Assembly (NCBI GenBank): GCA_947493335.1
Contig: CANLQO010000002.1
Coordinates: forward strand, 372,001 to 436,000
Direction of reading: 5' to 3'
Length of the DNA stretch: 64,000 nucleotides
Source: an uncultured Paracoccaceae bacterium
Lineage (GTDB): Bacteria > Pseudomonadota > Alphaproteobacteria > Rhodobacterales > Rhodobacteraceae
A program made the position numbers and the translations under genes. The stretch's first letter is position 1; every line of letters starts with the position of its first letter. Shown here one piece after another: positions 17,046-26,304 of the stretch. The notes beneath the pieces are model-generated. The model did not search any database and was not told where the DNA came from. It worked only from the letters and a program-made list of their open reading frames with translations.

Positions 17046-19454
17046 ATGAAATCTCATTACCGGGTTGTCGTGGTCGGCGGTGGCGTGGTCGGCACCTCAG
17101 TGCTGTATCACCTGGCCAAGATGGGCTGGACCGATGTGGCGCTGGTCGAACGGTCTGTGCTGACGGCAGGCTCAAGCTGGCACGCCGCTGGTGGCATTCA
17201 CGCGCTGAACGCTGACCCCAACATCGCGGCGCTTCAGGCCTATACCATCGACCTGCTTTCCGAGATCGAAGAGGAAAGCGGCCAAAATATCGGGCTACAT
17301 ATGACGGGTGGCCTGACCATGGCCGGTACGCCAGATCGCTGGGAATGGCTGCAGTCAGCTTACCGCACCTTCCAATCAATCGGCATCGAAGACTGCCGCC
17401 TTGTGACCGTGGAAGAGGCGGTGGAACTGAACCCCATCATGTCGGGTGAGGGTCTTTTGGGCGGCATGTGGGCTGATCGCGAAGGCTATATCGACACCAC
17501 CGGCACCGTGCATGCCTACGCAGGGGCTGCCAAGAAACGCGGCGCCACGGTGATTGAGCACAACCGCGTATTGGAACTGCGTCAGACGCTTCAGGGCTGG
17601 GACGTTATCACCGAAAAGGGCACGATTTCCTGCGAACACGTGGTCAACGCAGCGGGTCTCTGGGCCAAGCAGATGGGCCGAATGGCAGGCGTCGAACTCC
17701 CCGTGTCACCACTGAACCACCACTATCTGATCTCTGACACGATCCCGGCGCTGGAAGAGCTTGATTTTGAAGTGCCGATGACCGTCGACCTCGAAGGCTT
17801 CACCTATTTGCGGCAAGACCAGAAAGGCGTGCTGCTGGGCATCTACGAAGTCGATCACCAGCACTGGATGATGGATGGTGCGCCGTGGGAATACGGGTTT
17901 GAACTGCAACAGGAAGACCCCGATCGCATCGAGAAAGAGCTGATCCTCGGCTTCGAACGCTACCCTGCCCTGCAGGATGTCGGCGTAAAGACCTGGGTCA
18001 ACGGCGCGTTTACCTTCTCGCCCGATGGCAACCCGCTTGTGGGGCCCGTGCCGGGCCTGCGCGGCTATTGGTCGGCCTGTGCCGTGATGGCGGGCTTTTT
18101 GCAAGGCGGCGGCGTCGGCAAGTCGTTGGCGGAATGGATGATCCATGGCGCGCCAGAGGCAGATGTCTACGGCATGGACGTGGCCCGCTACGGCGTCTGG
18201 GCCGAGAACAAGCAATACATCAAGGAAACAACAGGCCAGTTCTATTCACGCCGCTTCGTGATGACCTACCCCAATGAACAGCTTCCAGCCGGTCGGCCAC
18301 TCAAAACCGCGCCCGCCCATAGCGACATGACTGCCGCGGGTTGCCAGTGGGGCCAAAGCTGGGATCTGGAGGTTCCGCTTTATTTTGCCGAACCCGGGTT
18401 TAAAGAGACGCCGTCGCTCAAACGTTCGAACGCTTTCGATATCGTTGCAACGGAATGCAAGGCCGTCCGCGAAAATGTTGGTCTTCTGGACATCACAGGC
18501 TTTTCCCGGTTCGAAGTCTCTGGCCCCAACGCCGAAAGCTGGCTGAATTCGATTTTTGCAACCGCCCTGCCCAAACCGGGTCGCGCCCGATTGGCCGTCA
18601 TGCTGGCAGAAGATGGCCGCCTGAAAGGTGATCTGACGCTCTTGAACTGGGGCGACGGCACGTGGTGGATCATGGGCAGTTACTACCTGCGGCGCTGGCA
18701 CATGCGGTGGTTTGACGACCATATGGCTGATGGTGTGACCGTTCGCGACCTGGGTGAGGAAATTGCAGGGTTTTCCCTGTCTGGCCCAAACTCCAAAGCT
18801 GTGATCGAAAAGCTGACCGATGCGCCTATCGGTGATTTGCCGCTCTTTGGCTGCGGACACTACGACATCGGCATGATCCGGGCCAAAGTTGCCCGTATGT
18901 CTGTGACCGGGGAAATGGGGTACGAGATCAATTGCCGAATGGGGGATCATGCCACCCTGCGCAAAACACTTTTGGCTGCTGGCGCCGACCAAGGCCTGAT
19001 CGAATACGGCTTCAATGCGCTTCTCTCGCTGCGGCTGGAAAAGTCATTCGGAATCTGGAGCGCCGAATTCACCCAAGGCTACACACCCGGCATGACCGCG
19101 ATGGACCGCTGGATCAAATGGGACAAAGGCGATTTCGTCGGAAGAGAGGCAGCAATTGCTGAACGCGACGGCAATGGCCCGGCGCAGGTGCAAGTGACGC
19201 TCGAAATCGATGCTACAAATGCCGACGCCAGCGGGTACGAACCGATTTGGGCGCAGGGTGAAAAGGTCGGCTTTGTCACGTCCGGCGGTTACGGCCACAC
19301 GACGGGCAAATCGCTCGCCATGGCGTTAGTCAATGTCGAACATGCCGCCGAAGGCACCGACCTTGCTGTCCATGTCGTCGGGGTGGAACGGAGCGCCAAG
19401 GTCATCGCACCATCGCCATATGATCCCGATGGCAATGCCATGCGCGGTCGTTGA
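17046..19454 (+). CDS. FAD-dependent oxidoreductase with GcvT domain (dimethylglycine/sarcosine dehydrogenase type)
   Basis: The protein has 802 residues. An N-terminal DAO domain (about 5-370) has the FAD motif VVVGGGVVGTSVLYHL and SSWHAAGG, whose His46 is at the place where related enzymes bind FAD covalently. A linker domain and then a GcvT aminomethyltransferase domain (about 430-700) with its C-terminal barrel (about 715-800) follow. Such enzymes demethylate N-methyl amines and pass the methylene group to tetrahydrofolate. GGAGGG lies six bases before the ATG. With the GMC dehydrogenase and TRAP transporter it suggests use of a methylated amine or related osmolyte; the exact substrate is not visible. 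Confidence 0.9.
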   Translation: MKSHYRVVVVGGGVVGTSVLYHLAKMGWTDVALVERSVLTAGSSWHAAGGIHALNADPNIAALQAYTIDLLSEIEEESGQNIGLHMTGGLTMAGTPDRWEWLQSAYRTFQSIGIEDCRLVTVEEAVELNPIMSGEGLLGGMWADREGYIDTTGTVHAYAGAAKKRGATVIEHNRVLELRQTLQGWDVITEKGTISCEHVVNAAGLWAKQMGRMAGVELPVSPLNHHYLISDTIPALEELDFEVPMTVDLEGFTYLRQDQKGVLLGIYEVDHQHWMMDGAPWEYGFELQQEDPDRIEKELILGFERYPALQDVGVKTWVNGAFTFSPDGNPLVGPVPGLRGYWSACAVMAGFLQGGGVGKSLAEWMIHGAPEADVYGMDVARYGVWAENKQYIKETTGQFYSRRFVMTYPNEQLPAGRPLKTAPAHSDMTAAGCQWGQSWDLEVPLYFAEPGFKETPSLKRSNAFDIVATECKAVRENVGLLDITGFSRFEVSGPNAESWLNSIFATALPKPGRARLAVMLAEDGRLKGDLTLLNWGDGTWWIMGSYYLRRWHMRWFDDHMADGVTVRDLGEEIAGFSLSGPNSKAVIEKLTDAPIGDLPLFGCGHYDIGMIRAKVARMSVTGEMGYEINCRMGDHATLRKTLLAAGADQGLIEYGFNALLSLRLEKSFGIWSAEFTQGYTPGMTAMDRWIKWDKGDFVGREAAIAERDGNGPAQVQVTLEIDATNADASGYEPIWAQGEKVGFVTSGGYGHTTGKSLAMALVNVEHAAEGTDLAVHVVGVERSAKVIAPSPYDPDGNAMRGR

Positions 19455-19474
19455 AATCGTTCTTGAAGCGCGCG

Positions 19475-19498
19475 GGGCGGGGTGATCTTGCCCTGCCC
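19475..19498. terminator. Hairpin between convergent genes
   Basis: GGGCGGGG and CCCTGCCC can pair, with one G-U pair, around an 8-base loop. The hairpin lies in the 43-base gap between the convergent GcvT-type and outer-membrane genes. There is no clear T tract, so it may work in both directions only weakly. Confidence 0.35.
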
Positions 19499-20862
19499 TA
19501 ACGGAACAGCGTGACGTCCCGGTTCAAGATAACCGAAAGACCTGTGTTCGACTCCTCGACACTGCCTTCCGTTGTCGCCGTGTGCTGAACGGATGCAGAA
19601 ACGCTCCAATCGCGGGTCAGATCATGAGAATACGTCACCGCCGCACTGCGGCTGCTGCCGTCGTCCAATGAGGGGTCATTGTAATCAAGGCTGGCAAGCG
19701 AAGCAGAGACGCTGAGCGAACTGACCGAGGTCAATGCAGTGTTGTAGCTGCCGCTTACCCGGCGCGAAATGGCCCGCACCCCGTCATCATTGACAAACCC
19801 GTTCTGCGACGCGCTCAGGGAAACTCCGCCATTGCGTAAATCCTGCTGAAACGCGACTTGCCCGAGGAAAGAAATATCGTCGCCCTGTTTGATCGCGCCA
19901 ACGGTGTAACTCAGCGACTGCGTCTTGGTCAGTTCTGAGTCGCGCGAAAATGTCAGTCGATCGTCGGACCCACCAACATCAACTGTCCGGCTGTAAGCAA
20001 AACGATTTTGCCCGCCGCGTTGATCAATGGTGACGCCCAGATCGAACCCGAACCCATCTTCCATGGTCACGGTGCGTCCGCCAGCACCGTCGTCTCTTGC
20101 TGTCTCGATTTCCGTCCACCGGACAGTTGCATCGGCTTGAGTGACCCTGTTCACGTTTGCCGTAACCCCTAAAGAGGCCCTGCGGCGTTCGCGCTCTGTG
20201 TTTACGGCATCCGATCTGTCATCGATGCTGTAACCAAGACCTGCGTTCACGCTGAAGACACGCGTGACATCAAAACGCAATGACAGGTCGGCGCCGCGTT
20301 GCGTGTTGTCCCTCAGATCAGGGTCGGTCGTGTCTTCATAGGCAACATCGGCAAAGCTAAGATCAAGACGCGCGCCAAACGGATTACGCGCTCCAATTTC
20401 AAACCCAACCGCACCGCTTTGATTGACGCGCGTTCCCGTCGCAAGCGCGAAACTGTCCTCGGTCAACGGCGCATCAGCGTCTATCAGGACAAGCTGCCCA
20501 TCAATATCGCTGACGGCAAAAGAATATCGCGCATTGAAGTCCAAAGGCCCGCTTTGCGCGGCGTAGCTCAGGCTGACACGGGGATCGATGATACCAAAGT
20601 CGCTTGTATTTTCCGTGACTTCGGCAAGACGGGTATAAACCGAGAACTCAAGCTTTTGGGTGCGCGTTTGGCGCACGATAGCAAGGTCCGCATCGGTAAA
20701 GATGTAGTTCGTATTGCCCGTTTCTGCTCCGGCAGACAGGCGTAGGACCGATGGGGCATCATCCGTTGCCTGCGCCAGCGCACCCAGCCCCACGCTGCAC
20801 AGCATGACCGTCAATAATCCGCGTTTCTGAGCCTGTACGAAACGGGTAGCCCTTGGTGTCAT
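19498..20862 (-). CDS. Outer-membrane beta-barrel protein of the exopolysaccharide locus
   Basis: This is a 454-residue protein with a hydrophobic signal region at about 14-32, followed by many short alternating strands rich in Ser, Asp, Thr and aromatic residues, typical of a large outer-membrane barrel. It is the last gene of a minus-strand operon (sugar transferase, TPR lipoprotein, export protein, this gene). In exosortase-type exopolysaccharide loci a barrel protein of this size stands in this place and may replace the Wza-type outer-membrane channel. I do not recognise a closer family. Confidence 0.75.
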   Translation of the reverse strand: MTPRATRFVQAQKRGLLTVMLCSVGLGALAQATDDAPSVLRLSAGAETGNTNYIFTDADLAIVRQTRTQKLEFSVYTRLAEVTENTSDFGIIDPRVSLSYAAQSGPLDFNARYSFAVSDIDGQLVLIDADAPLTEDSFALATGTRVNQSGAVGFEIGARNPFGARLDLSFADVAYEDTTDPDLRDNTQRGADLSLRFDVTRVFSVNAGLGYSIDDRSDAVNTERERRRASLGVTANVNRVTQADATVRWTEIETARDDGAGGRTVTMEDGFGFDLGVTIDQRGGQNRFAYSRTVDVGGSDDRLTFSRDSELTKTQSLSYTVGAIKQGDDISFLGQVAFQQDLRNGGVSLSASQNGFVNDDGVRAISRRVSGSYNTALTSVSSLSVSASLASLDYNDPSLDDGSSRSAAVTYSHDLTRDWSVSASVQHTATTEGSVEESNTGLSVILNRDVTLFR

Positions 20863-20880
20863 GCTGTGGAATCCAGAGTG

Positions 20881-21492
20881 TTATTCGAAAAGGCGACGCT
20901 CGGGCGCGACAAGGACGTCACCATCTTGCAAAACGATATCGCGAAGGATCTCAGAGCCATCCGCAATCGCTTTGTAGTTGATGATGATCGTGCTCACAGC
21001 ACCGGTCTGCTTGTTGGTACGACGCAACTGGATACGCTTTTGTGCGGCAAAATTCGTGAATCCGCCCGCTGAGGCCATAGCCTGCAACATGGTGATCCCC
21101 GGCGAAACGGACTTGGGACCGGGAGAGGCCCACTCGCCCAAAAAGAAGACGTCCATCGTCGGATCAGGCGCCGGGGCCCTGGGTGCGCTTTGCACCACGG
21201 GGCGCAATTGCCGAACAGAAACGAACACATTCGGCGCTTGTGCAAACTGTGATGCAATTCCTGCGCCAATCATCGACCCGATCTGGGTCGGCGTTTTGCC
21301 TCGGACGGCAATAGAGCCGGCAAATGGAAAGGTGATGCTGCCGTCAGGCAGAACCAGAACGCTCCGGTTCAGACCGGGGTCTTCCAACACTTCAATCGCA
21401 AGCGTATCGCCAACATTCACGCGATAACCGTCCTGCGCAGCCGCGACATTTGCGAAAACCAGCGCAAAGAGAAGAACTAGAAGCTTTTTCAT
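20881..21492 (-). CDS. Polysaccharide export protein (Wza-like, short form)
   Basis: The protein has 203 residues. A signal peptide (MKKLLVLLFALVFANVAAA, cut before Gln20) precedes a polysaccharide export domain (GYRVNVGDTLAIEVLEDPGLNRSV..., about 22-100) and one SLBB-like domain (about 110-195, with SPGITMLQAMASAGG). No lipobox and no C-terminal helix are present, so it is unlikely to form an outer-membrane pore as Wza does; a periplasmic connector is more likely. The start at 21492 was preferred over an upstream frame because it begins the signal peptide. The barrel gene follows 18 bases later. Confidence 0.9.
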   Translation of the reverse strand: MKKLLVLLFALVFANVAAAQDGYRVNVGDTLAIEVLEDPGLNRSVLVLPDGSITFPFAGSIAVRGKTPTQIGSMIGAGIASQFAQAPNVFVSVRQLRPVVQSAPRAPAPDPTMDVFFLGEWASPGPKSVSPGITMLQAMASAGGFTNFAAQKRIQLRRTNKQTGAVSTIIINYKAIADGSEILRDIVLQDGDVLVAPERRLFE

Positions 21493-21551
21493 CAGGTGAC
21501 CCTTGTCTATGTAACGCACCCATCCAAAAACGCTTATTGACGCGTTAGCCT

Positions 21552-21586
21552 TTTGAGGGAACCGTTTTCTTGTCCAATCCCTCAAA
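21552..21586. repeat. Inverted repeat upstream of the export-protein gene
   Basis: TTTGAGGGA and TCCCTCAAA are perfect 9-base arms separated by 17 bases. They lie in the 164-base gap between the TPR gene and the export gene. The site could be an operator for an internal promoter or an RNA hairpin that partly stops or protects the transcript. Confidence 0.45.
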
Positions 21587-21656
21587 TTTGGTGGTGTTGT
21601 TTCCTAACCGTCACAGAAACCCCATGAAATATGGCGGTTTTGTGGCGATGCCCCCG

Positions 21657-24119
21657 CTATTCCGCGGGGATCACACCGGCCGAGATCAGCTTGTCCGCCT
21701 CAGCCCGCGCAAGCGCAATTTCAGGGAACTGCGCGGCACTGCCATCGGTCGCAACGGCAGCATTGAAGTATTTCAATGCATCAGCTTCGCGTTCAAGCGC
21801 CTGATAGACAACCGCGAGATGGTAAAGCACCGACGGATCATTTGGCAGTCCGGTTGCCGCGTCCTCAAGATAGGGCAACGCTTCTCCGGGATCGCCACGC
21901 CGATATGCGATCCAGCCATAGGTATCCTGAAACGCAGGAACCTCTGATCCGCGCAATCGACGTGCAACTGCGTAGGCGCGCTCCAGACTTTCGGCGTCAT
22001 CGCGGGTATTTGCCAGCAAAGTGGCGAGGTTGTTGGCGATCAACAAAGAGGTCGATGCCCGCTCATATACGTCCTCATAGATCGCAATGGCCGCCTCGGT
22101 GTCACCAGCTTCTGTCAAGATGCTCGCTTCACCCCAGGCCAGAGCAACCGAATTGGGCATCGCGGCGCGGGCTTGGGCCACCAACGCATCACGGCGCTCA
22201 AGGTCTTCTTCTGTCGTCGCAAGGCGGATAAGAGTGGTCCAGGCCGCTTCGATCTGATCGTTTTCCGCCAAAAGCTCTTCAAGCATGGCGCGACCTTCGT
22301 CAGATTGACCGACACCAACCTTCGTCGATGCCACGATCAGCCGCAGGGCGGGATCTTCCGGGCTGCCGGCAAGGGCTTCCTCGGCGAAGGCCAGCGCCTC
22401 ATCCCGTTCTCCGTTTGCCAGCCGTGCACGGACAAGTGCTGCAACCGTCTGGATTGAGCCATCACTGCTAGCCAGCCCCTCCAGCAGCCCCATCGCATCA
22501 TTCACACGAGATTGCGACGCCAACCGTGTGACTTCAAATCCCGTTGCAACGCGGAGCGCTTCTTCGCCGCCAAGCCGACGCAACGTCCCTTCAATCTGCT
22601 CAACGCGCGGCCAATCTTCGCGGGCGACCTGCACCCGGCCCAAGGTAATGAGCAGTTGCAGATTGTCTGGCTGAACTCGCAGCGCGTCGACCAGCGTTTC
22701 CTCTGCCAAGATCAAGCGTTCTTCCTGGATCAGCAACTCGGCAAACCGCAGGCTTGGGCCCGGCGCATTGTTTGAAGTCTCCACAGCAAGCGACACGAAA
22801 TCCCGTGACAGCTCGTGGCTTCCCGCGCGGGTAAAGGCGTCGGCCATCAGCAACATGGCCTCCCAATCGTCAGGAGAATTGTCGATGGTTGTCCGCAATA
22901 GTGTCACCGCATCGTCCGGTTTATCATCCGCAATCAGCCAGGAGGCCTGCATTTTCAAAGCCGCGCCGTTTGATCCATCGGCGAACAAAACCTCTTCCAC
23001 CAGGCGACGCGCGCCAACCTCATTGCCGGTCGACAGCAGCATCCGGGACAAAACGATCTTTGCCGTGTTCAGATCATCCGGAATGGCCTGATCTTCCGTG
23101 ACATCGGCCTGGGCAGCGGCAACAATCCCTTCAATCGCGGCAATAGCCTCATCGCGGTCGCCCGCTTCGAACTGAATGCGTGCGCGTTGCGTTCCCAGAA
23201 TCGTTGCATTGAAACCGGCGCTCGCCAGTCGGTCAATCTCGGCGATACCGGCATCTGGACCATTTGCAGAGGTCACGAGTTCAATCAGCGTGTTGGTTGG
23301 CTGCAATTCACCCGGATTTTTCTCCAGATAGCCGCGCAAGAACGCGATGGCGTCATCGACCCGGCCCTGACTGCCGTAGAACTGCAGCAAACCGGGCAGG
23401 AACTCTTCGTTCTCGGGGAACTGATCGATCAAACCGATCAGCGATTCTTCAATCTCGTCACGACGGTCAAGCGATCCGAGGATTTGCAGCCGCATGACGT
23501 GCAACTCGACCTGGTCGTTGTTCAGCGCGACAAGCTCATCCATCTGCGCAAGGGCAGACTCCAGATCGGTATCATCCATTGCCTGCTGGATCAGGATGAA
23601 CCGCAACAAGGATACGTCAGGATTTTCAACGACAAGTTCTGCCGCTGCATCGGCGGCCTGTCTTTGCCCGGCAGCATCTTCGGCATCTGCGGCATCACGG
23701 AACGCAAGGGCCACACCAGCGATCTTTGCAACCGGATCGTCCGGCAACAACTCAATCAACTTGTTGCCGTGCCGTTCAATTTCGGCCCAGTTCTGGGCGT
23801 CCATCGACAAAAGTGTCAACGCGCGCCGCGCGTCAGCATCTTCGGGAAGTTGTTCCGCCAGACGCAAATACTGGGCATTGGCCCGCGCAGGGCGGCCCAT
23901 GTCCAACAGCATTTTGGCATAAACTGTGCGGGCCTCGATGTGCTGTCCGTCCAGTTGGAAGACGTTGCGCAGCTCAATCTCGGCGCGCTCAAAATCACCT
24001 TCTTCAATCAGTGCGAGCGCACTTTGATAATGCTTCTCCGCGCGTTCTTCGACGCTATCACATGCGAACAACACAAAGCATAGCGACAACGTCGCAAGCG
24101 GACGCAACAGATTCCACAT
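21657..24119 (-). CDS. TPR-repeat lipoprotein of the exopolysaccharide locus (PrsT-like)
   Basis: This is an 820-residue protein. The N-terminal signal ends in the lipobox LFAC (Cys20). Nearly the whole remainder is tandem tetratricopeptide-like helix pairs (for example EKHYQSALALIEEGDFERAEIE at about 29-50 and ALPYLEDAATGLPNDPSVLYHL near the end). Large TPR lipoproteins of this kind are part of exosortase-linked exopolysaccharide clusters, where they are thought to scaffold polymer export in the periplasm. It lies between the sugar transferase and the export protein in one operon. Confidence 0.85.
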   Translation of the reverse strand: MWNLLRPLATLSLCFVLFACDSVEERAEKHYQSALALIEEGDFERAEIELRNVFQLDGQHIEARTVYAKMLLDMGRPARANAQYLRLAEQLPEDADARRALTLLSMDAQNWAEIERHGNKLIELLPDDPVAKIAGVALAFRDAADAEDAAGQRQAADAAAELVVENPDVSLLRFILIQQAMDDTDLESALAQMDELVALNNDQVELHVMRLQILGSLDRRDEIEESLIGLIDQFPENEEFLPGLLQFYGSQGRVDDAIAFLRGYLEKNPGELQPTNTLIELVTSANGPDAGIAEIDRLASAGFNATILGTQRARIQFEAGDRDEAIAAIEGIVAAAQADVTEDQAIPDDLNTAKIVLSRMLLSTGNEVGARRLVEEVLFADGSNGAALKMQASWLIADDKPDDAVTLLRTTIDNSPDDWEAMLLMADAFTRAGSHELSRDFVSLAVETSNNAPGPSLRFAELLIQEERLILAEETLVDALRVQPDNLQLLITLGRVQVAREDWPRVEQIEGTLRRLGGEEALRVATGFEVTRLASQSRVNDAMGLLEGLASSDGSIQTVAALVRARLANGERDEALAFAEEALAGSPEDPALRLIVASTKVGVGQSDEGRAMLEELLAENDQIEAAWTTLIRLATTEEDLERRDALVAQARAAMPNSVALAWGEASILTEAGDTEAAIAIYEDVYERASTSLLIANNLATLLANTRDDAESLERAYAVARRLRGSEVPAFQDTYGWIAYRRGDPGEALPYLEDAATGLPNDPSVLYHLAVVYQALEREADALKYFNAAVATDGSAAQFPEIALARAEADKLISAGVIPAE

Positions 24120-24163
24120 AGTCTGACCTCTTCCTCGGCGCGGGCGTAAATTGCCCGCCTGAT

Positions 24164-24868
24164 TTAGCAGCCTGTCCCGCGAGCGACAGCCACCAATGTC
24201 CGAAGCATAATGCGAATGTCGCCGCCAAAGGACAAGCTTCTCGCATAGAGATCATCAAATTGTGCACGTGCGACAAATTCGCTGTCGTGGCGCGCCGAAA
24301 TTTGCCACAGGCCTGACAGTCCCGGGCGCAGATCGAAATAGCGTGTGCCAGTGTACTGGCACCGCTGATCCACGGTGAACGGGCGCGGTCCGATAAGTGA
24401 CATATCCCCCATCAGCACATTCAGGAACTGGGGCATCTCATCAATCGAGGTCTTGCGGATAAAACGCCCAAAGCGCGTAATCCGCGGATCGTCGCGTAGT
24501 TTTTGGTTCAGGTCCCACTCGCGCTGCGCTTCGGGATTATTGGCCAGATGCTCTGCCAAAAGCGCGTCCGAATTCGGGATCATCGACCGCAACTTGTAAA
24601 GCCGAAAGACTTTGCCGCCCTGACCCACACGCTCGTGAGCATAAAACGGATTGTGTCCGTCAAGCGCGACAATCAGCGCGCTTATCCCGACAATCGTCAG
24701 GATGATCGGAGCAAACAGAAGGACAAGGACGCAATCAAGCACAGGCTTCACGAAACGGGCGTAGACCCGATCACTGGCGCGTGGACTTGTAACAGACTTG
24801 ATGGCCGTAAGAATGACCGGCTGGTGGGACGATCGGAAACTTGAAAGATCGTCATCATGAAACGACAT
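24164..24868 (-). CDS. Initiating sugar transferase (undecaprenyl-phosphate hexose-1-phosphate transferase)
   Basis: The protein has 234 residues. One membrane segment (about 43-66) is followed by the catalytic domain of the WbaP/ExoY/PssY family: FRLYKLRSMI, DPRITRFGRFIRKTSIDE, MPQFLNVLMGDMSLIGPRP and RPGLSGLWQISAR. It transfers a sugar phosphate to undecaprenyl phosphate at the inner membrane and thus begins the repeat unit. It is the first gene of the minus-strand exopolysaccharide operon and is divergent from the ATPase-Wzz-kinase operon. Confidence 0.95.
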   Translation of the reverse strand: MSFHDDDLSSFRSSHQPVILTAIKSVTSPRASDRVYARFVKPVLDCVLVLLFAPIILTIVGISALIVALDGHNPFYAHERVGQGGKVFRLYKLRSMIPNSDALLAEHLANNPEAQREWDLNQKLRDDPRITRFGRFIRKTSIDEMPQFLNVLMGDMSLIGPRPFTVDQRCQYTGTRYFDLRPGLSGLWQISARHDSEFVARAQFDDLYARSLSFGGDIRIMLRTLVAVARGTGC

Positions 24869-25251
24869 AAACTGTATTCCTCAAACACGCCCAGAAATTG
24901 AGCTACTTATAACTAACGTGTAGGCATGACGATCCGGCAATATTCGACCGGTTTGCACCATCATCCCCAGCGGCCATCTTTTGGCCACTTTCCACTATAG
25001 GCAAATTTTCGCTAAATTTGCAAACAATCCCCAAGGAAACTTCACACTTGGTTAAGCATTTCCGTGAAAAACTGTCCGATTGCGCAGAAAATGATGAATT
25101 TCTACGCGTTTGCGCCATGAATCGGCCCGAAAGATTTGTTTCATTACTGGGCAATGACGGTTGGAAATAGGGGAACTGTGGCAGATTCGGCAACGATTGA
25201 ATGGTGTTCTACGAATCGGGGCGCTATCAGACATGCCTGTCACAGGAATAT
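24869..25251. promoter_or_regulatory. Long divergent intergenic region of the exopolysaccharide locus
   Basis: This is 383 bases without a convincing gene, AT-richer than its surroundings, between two divergent exopolysaccharide operons. It contains a perfect 8-base inverted repeat at 25001-25021 and a 5-base one (GGCCA, five bases, TGGCC) at 24972-24986. No clear sigma-70 promoter pair could be picked by eye. It should hold the promoters of both operons. Confidence 0.6.
25001..25021. promoter_or_regulatory. Perfect inverted repeat, candidate exopolysaccharide operator
   Basis: GCAAATTT and AAATTTGC are separated by five bases. The 21-base dyad lies near the middle of the divergent region, where a single regulator could control both operons. 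Confidence 0.5.
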
Positions 25252-26304
25252 ATGGCAGACAGTGCACAACATACAGAAGGCATGATTGGCTTGGCTAAGA
25301 CCAGCGATAACGAAAAAGAAACGCTCTGGTCCAAGCTCTTCGGGCGCAAGGGTACGCCTTTGCTTGCGCCGCAGCCTGACCCGCCGCCCTTTCGCAGCGC
25401 GCGCGCCGCTGCGGACGAAGACGGCGCCGCCGATGCGGGACCAGAGCCGATAGGTGATTTCTTTTCCGAAGGCTTCGGTCTGAAACGGCGGGCGTTTACT
25501 TTGTTGCCTGATCCTGACTTCCTGTTCTGGAGTCCTGGACACAAGCGCGCCTATTCCGTCCTTGAGTACGGGATCATGACGCGTGCGCCGATCACTGTGA
25601 TCACGGGCGATGTCGGGGCCGGCAAGACGACGCTGCTCCAAGCCCTGCTCGAACGTGTGTCCGATGACACCATTGTTGGCCTGATCTCAAACGCGCACGG
25701 CAATCGTGGCGATCTCTTGCGCTGGGCGCTTTCTGCGCTCGACGTGCCCAGCCCGCGCGAAGCCAATTACGTCGAGACGTTCCAGATCCTTCAGAACTTT
25801 CTGGTCGAGAACTACGCCTCAGGCCGCTACGCCATCCTGGTGATTGACGAGGCGCAGCAACTAAGCCCTGAGGGGCTCGAAGAACTTCGGATGCTGACCA
25901 ATATCAACACCCGCACAGATGAGCTGCTGCAATTGGTCCTGATCGGACAACCCGAACTGCGCGAAGTGATCTCTCGTCCCGACATGCGCCAGTTTGCGCA
26001 ACGGATCATGGCATCCTTTCACCTCGGACCCATGGATGCTGATACGACCTCGGCCTACATCCGCCACCGACTGGAACACGCTGGTGGTTCGGGCGAGCAG
26101 ATTACCGACAGCGCCGCTGCTCTTGTCTATCATCACACCGGCGGGATTCCCCGGCTGATCAACAAATTGTGTGACTTTGCAATCGTCTATGCCGCAACGG
26201 CAGAGCAGCAAGTTATCGACAAGACCATTGTTGAAAGTGTAATCAATGACGGCTTGCTACAGGGGGTTGCGATTTCCAACCCCGAAGAGGACGGCGGGTC
26301 ATGA
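25252..26304 (+). CDS. ExeA-like AAA ATPase of the exopolysaccharide locus
   Basis: The protein has 350 residues. Walker A is GDVGAGKTT (about 119-127) and Walker B VIDEAQ (about 197-202); the helical lid ends in GGIPRLINKLCDFA. This is the ExeA/GspA-type ATPase found in exosortase-associated exopolysaccharide loci. I chose the ATG at 25252, which follows AGGAATAT, over an upstream start at 25201 without a good ribosome site. The stop overlaps the Wzz gene (ATGA). No membrane segment is visible, so it is cytoplasmic or peripheral and may energise or regulate assembly of the exporter. Confidence 0.88.
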   Translation: MADSAQHTEGMIGLAKTSDNEKETLWSKLFGRKGTPLLAPQPDPPPFRSARAAADEDGAADAGPEPIGDFFSEGFGLKRRAFTLLPDPDFLFWSPGHKRAYSVLEYGIMTRAPITVITGDVGAGKTTLLQALLERVSDDTIVGLISNAHGNRGDLLRWALSALDVPSPREANYVETFQILQNFLVENYASGRYAILVIDEAQQLSPEGLEELRMLTNINTRTDELLQLVLIGQPELREVISRPDMRQFAQRIMASFHLGPMDADTTSAYIRHRLEHAGGSGEQITDSAAALVYHHTGGIPRLINKLCDFAIVYAATAEQQVIDKTIVESVINDGLLQGVAISNPEEDGGS

